DNA of 64,000 nt from WTFY01 sp965220895 (GTDB taxonomy: Bacteria; Pseudomonadota; Gammaproteobacteria; UBA4575), in assembly GCA_965220895.1 (NCBI GenBank), contig OZ244850.1:62001-126000 (forward strand), written 5' to 3'. Positions 62,046 to 64,000 of the stretch are shown here, one piece after another. Below the pieces are notes generated by a model that was not told the origin of the DNA, ran no database searches, and was given only the letters and a program-made list of their open reading frames with translations. Both the position numbers and the translations under genes were made by a program. Within the stretch, counting starts at the first letter, position 1. The number at the start of each line of letters is the position of its first letter.

Positions 62046-62154
62046 TCTGTTCTCCCTGATTGTATGGATATTGCAGGGCGCGGATGGCACCCTTTGCTAT
62101 TATATTTGGATTTCACAAAAGGTTTCATGGGATTCTTCAGGGTTCAGGTTTTCG

Positions 62155-62760
62155 ATGGTGGACAAGCATAGTATTACAGGCCTCATCCTCGCAGGGGGTC
62201 GTGCAAGGCGCATGGGAGGCCAGGACAAGGGACTTGTCGAACTCAATCATCAGGCCATGATCGAGCATGTCCTGCGTGCCATTCGCCCCCAGGTCTCGGA
62301 CATCATGATCAATGCGAACCGCAACCACGACAAATACCGGAAATACGGATACCCGCTCATCTCCGACGAACTGGCCGGCTTCCAGGGCCCGCTCGCCGGC
62401 ATGGCCGCGGCCATGAACCGGGTGTCCACCGACTACCTGTTCACCTGCCCCTGTGACGGTCCCCTGCTGCCGGACGATGTCGTCGAGCGCCTGTATACGG
62501 CCCTGGGCGAACAGGATGCAGAGATCTGCGTGGTGCATGACGGGGACCGGCTGCAGCCGGTCTGTGCCCTCATCGACTGCAGACTCAAGCACAGCCTGTT
62601 GGCGCATCTGAATGGTCAGGACCGCAAGATCGAACACTGGTATCGCAATCACAGGCTCATCCAGGTCGACTTCAGTGACAAGAAGCACTGTTTTCAAAAC
62701 GCCAACACGCCACAGGACCTGGGCACGCTATCGCGATACCTGAAGGACCGTGTGCCGTGA
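62155..62760 (+). CDS. mobA: Molybdenum cofactor guanylyltransferase MobA
   Basis: 201 residues. Transfers GMP from GTP to Mo-molybdopterin to form the bis-MGD cofactor. Nucleotide loop LAGGRARRMGGQDKGL near the start, then FQGPLAGMAAAM and TCPCDGPLLPDD. ATG at 62155 (MVDKHSITG) is preferred to an upstream frame start. Its stop overlaps the mobB start as GTGA. Confidence 0.94.
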   Translation: MVDKHSITGLILAGGRARRMGGQDKGLVELNHQAMIEHVLRAIRPQVSDIMINANRNHDKYRKYGYPLISDELAGFQGPLAGMAAAMNRVSTDYLFTCPCDGPLLPDDVVERLYTALGEQDAEICVVHDGDRLQPVCALIDCRLKHSLLAHLNGQDRKIEHWYRNHRLIQVDFSDKKHCFQNANTPQDLGTLSRYLKDRVP

Positions 62761-63308
62761 CGGACCGCATCGAATGCGCGAAACCGGTCCTCGGGCTGTG
62801 TGCCTACAGCGGGTCCGGCAAGACCACGCTGCTGGAGAAGCTCCTGCCGGTACTGCGCGCTCGCAGGCTGGATGTCGCCGTCATCAAGCACGCGCACCAT
62901 TCCTTCGATGTCGACCACCCGGACAAGGACAGTTTCAAGATCCGCAAGGCTGGCGCACGGCAGGTACTGATCTCTTCACAAAAGCGCTGGGCACTGATGC
63001 ACGAGATGGCTCGGGATGAGACGGAGCTGTCGCTTCAGGAGGCTCTGGCACGCATCGATCCGGACTGCATCGATCTCGTCATCGTGGAAGGCTTCAAGTC
63101 TGCTCCTGTCAGCAAGATCGAGATTCACCGCCCTGTGCTCGGCAAACCCCTGATAGCCGCGACCGACCGCCACGTCATCGCCATCGCGACCGATGAGCCG
63201 GGGCACGTGCAGACTTCCCTGCCGTTGCTGGCCCTGAACGACCCCGCGCAGGTTGCAGACTTCATCGAGCAGTTTGTCGCCCGCCGGCCAGATAAGGCCG
63301 AAATCTGA
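62757..63308 (+). CDS. mobB: Molybdopterin-guanine dinucleotide biosynthesis protein MobB
   Basis: 183-residue GTP-binding partner of MobA. Walker A is YSGSGKTTLLEKLL; VIKHAHHSFDVDHPDKDS and IDLVIVEGFKSAPVSKIEIHR are family signatures. GTG start inside the end of mobA. Intact. Confidence 0.94.
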   Translation: MTDRIECAKPVLGLCAYSGSGKTTLLEKLLPVLRARRLDVAVIKHAHHSFDVDHPDKDSFKIRKAGARQVLISSQKRWALMHEMARDETELSLQEALARIDPDCIDLVIVEGFKSAPVSKIEIHRPVLGKPLIAATDRHVIAIATDEPGHVQTSLPLLALNDPAQVADFIEQFVARRPDKAEI

Positions 63309-63323
63309 TTCTCAACTCATTCG

Positions 63324-63351
63324 TTATAAATGCTATAATTAGCATTTATAA
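63324..63351. promoter_or_regulatory. Perfect 12-bp-arm palindrome containing a TATAAT box upstream of gltA
   Basis: TTATAAATGCTA, four bases (TAAT), then the exact complement TAGCATTTATAA. A TATAAT hexamer lies at 63334-63339 inside the palindrome, so a bound regulator would block or replace a promoter. It is in the 247-bp gap between mobB and the citrate synthase gene. No good -35 is seen. The regulator is not identified. Confidence 0.7.
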
Positions 63352-63555
63352 GAACAGAACGTTGCTTGCTGTAACAGCAAAGCGCCATAACGACATCTTG
63401 TTTGGCAAAAGGCGTTCAGACGATTGAAGCCAGTCTGTTCGTAAAGTGCCGGGCCCACGCTGAATTTTCTTCCAGGAAGACAGAGGCCGACCCTGTCGCT
63501 TGTGAATAGCCTGTACACGGACACTTTTCGTATAACCACAAGGAATTGACCTCTC

Positions 63556-64000
63556 ATGGCAGAGCATACCGTAACGGTAACCGACAACACGACCGGAAAG
63601 ACGGTTGAATTGCCTGTGCTGGAGGGCACCAACGGCCCCCGCACCATCGACATTGGAAAGCTGCACAAGAGCCTGGGCTATTTCACCTATGACCCGGGCT
63701 TTGTCTCCACGGCCAGTTGTGACAGCGAGATCACGTACATCGACGGCGAACAGGGTCTGCTGCGTTACCGGGGCTACCCGATCGAGCAGCTGGCCGAGCA
63801 CAGCACCTTCCTGGAAGTCTGCTACCTGCTCCTGCACGGCGAGCTTCCGAACAAGGATGCCTTCGAGGCCTTCGAGGAACGGCTCAAGATGCATACCCTG
63901 CTCGATGAGAAGATGCGCCGCTTCTACCTGGGTTTTCACAACAACTCGCACCCAATGGCGATGATGGTGGCTACGGTGGGCGCGATGTCCGCCTTTTACC
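63556..64000 (+). CDS. gltA: Citrate synthase, 3' end outside window
   Basis: The first 148 residues of a type II (hexameric) citrate synthase that makes citrate from oxaloacetate and acetyl-CoA. Landmarks: NGPRTIDIGKL, DPGFVSTASCDSEITYIDG, LLRYRGYPIEQLAE and FYLGFHNNSHPMAMM. AAGGA precedes the ATG. The frame is open to the last base. Confidence 0.95.
   Translation, partial: MAEHTVTVTDNTTGKTVELPVLEGTNGPRTIDIGKLHKSLGYFTYDPGFVSTASCDSEITYIDGEQGLLRYRGYPIEQLAEHSTFLEVCYLLLHGELPNKDAFEAFEERLKMHTLLDEKMRRFYLGFHNNSHPMAMMVATVGAMSAFY

Noticed and set aside
1..64000. CRISPR arrays or prophage structural genes
   Set aside because: No regularly spaced repeat-spacer pattern and no capsid, tail or terminase genes were seen.

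Overview
The window reads as a gammaproteobacterial chromosome segment, probably from a sulfur-oxidising chemolithotroph. The evidence is SoxYZ beside a YeeE/YedE-type sulfur-compound importer, a near-perfect gammaproteobacterial dif site, a NorD/CbbO-like VWA protein, and ordinary gammaproteobacterial housekeeping genes (fur, dusA, prc, gltA, moaA, moeB, mobAB). The dif site at 3783-3810 places the left end of the window at or near the replication terminus. A species name cannot be given from the sequence alone.

Layout. (1) 1-5.9 kb: sulfur genes (YeeE, soxZ, soxY), a SirB2-like membrane protein, a secreted protein built from about 11 D/N-P repeats of about 13 residues, dif, two tandem 85-aa membrane paralogues, and an arsenosugar-type glycosyltransferase pair. 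(2) 5.9-16.4 kb: a polyamine-type ABC importer whose ATPase gene is separated from its permease and binding-protein genes by a large autotransporter and a divergent porin. (3) 16.4-21.4 kb: an M17 aminopeptidase overlapping dusA and the ABC ATPase gene, a YadGH-like exporter, a cytochrome P450 and fur. (4) 22.1-38.4 kb: a 16-kb genomic island in a tRNA-Cys gene, bounded by imperfect 36/37-bp att repeats. It carries type I R-M (hsdRSM), an AAA-ATPase/TOPRIM protein, a GHKL ATPase fused to a PD-(D/E)XK-like nuclease, a C5-cytosine methyltransferase with a Vsr gene broken by one in-frame TAG, AlpA, and two tyrosine recombinases. (5) 38.5-45.8 kb: a moaA pseudogene, a TolC / PAS-HlyD chimera / MacB-type exporter operon, and a secreted protein whose putative promoter has a G13 tract exactly in the -35/-10 spacer. 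(6) 45.6-64 kb: tRNA-Leu, a decayed tRNA-Cys, moaA, a SLC13 transporter, an isocitrate-lyase-family enzyme, hipBA, EamA, a membrane J-protein, a VWA protein, an aminotransferase, prc, TraB, MazG, moeB, mobA, mobB and the start of gltA.

The 22-46 kb region is organised around a duplicated moaA / tRNA-Cys / tRNA-Leu block. One copy of each gene looks functional and the other is degenerate, and the intact members are spread across both copies. The island entered the tRNA-Cys gene of one copy. The most unusual single protein is the 605-aa adaptor at 40826-42643, in which a cytoplasmic PAS domain is joined through a transmembrane helix to a periplasmic HlyD/MacA-type efflux adaptor. The most system-like assembly is the GHKL-nuclease / C5-methyltransferase / Vsr module next to the type I R-M and AAA-TOPRIM genes.
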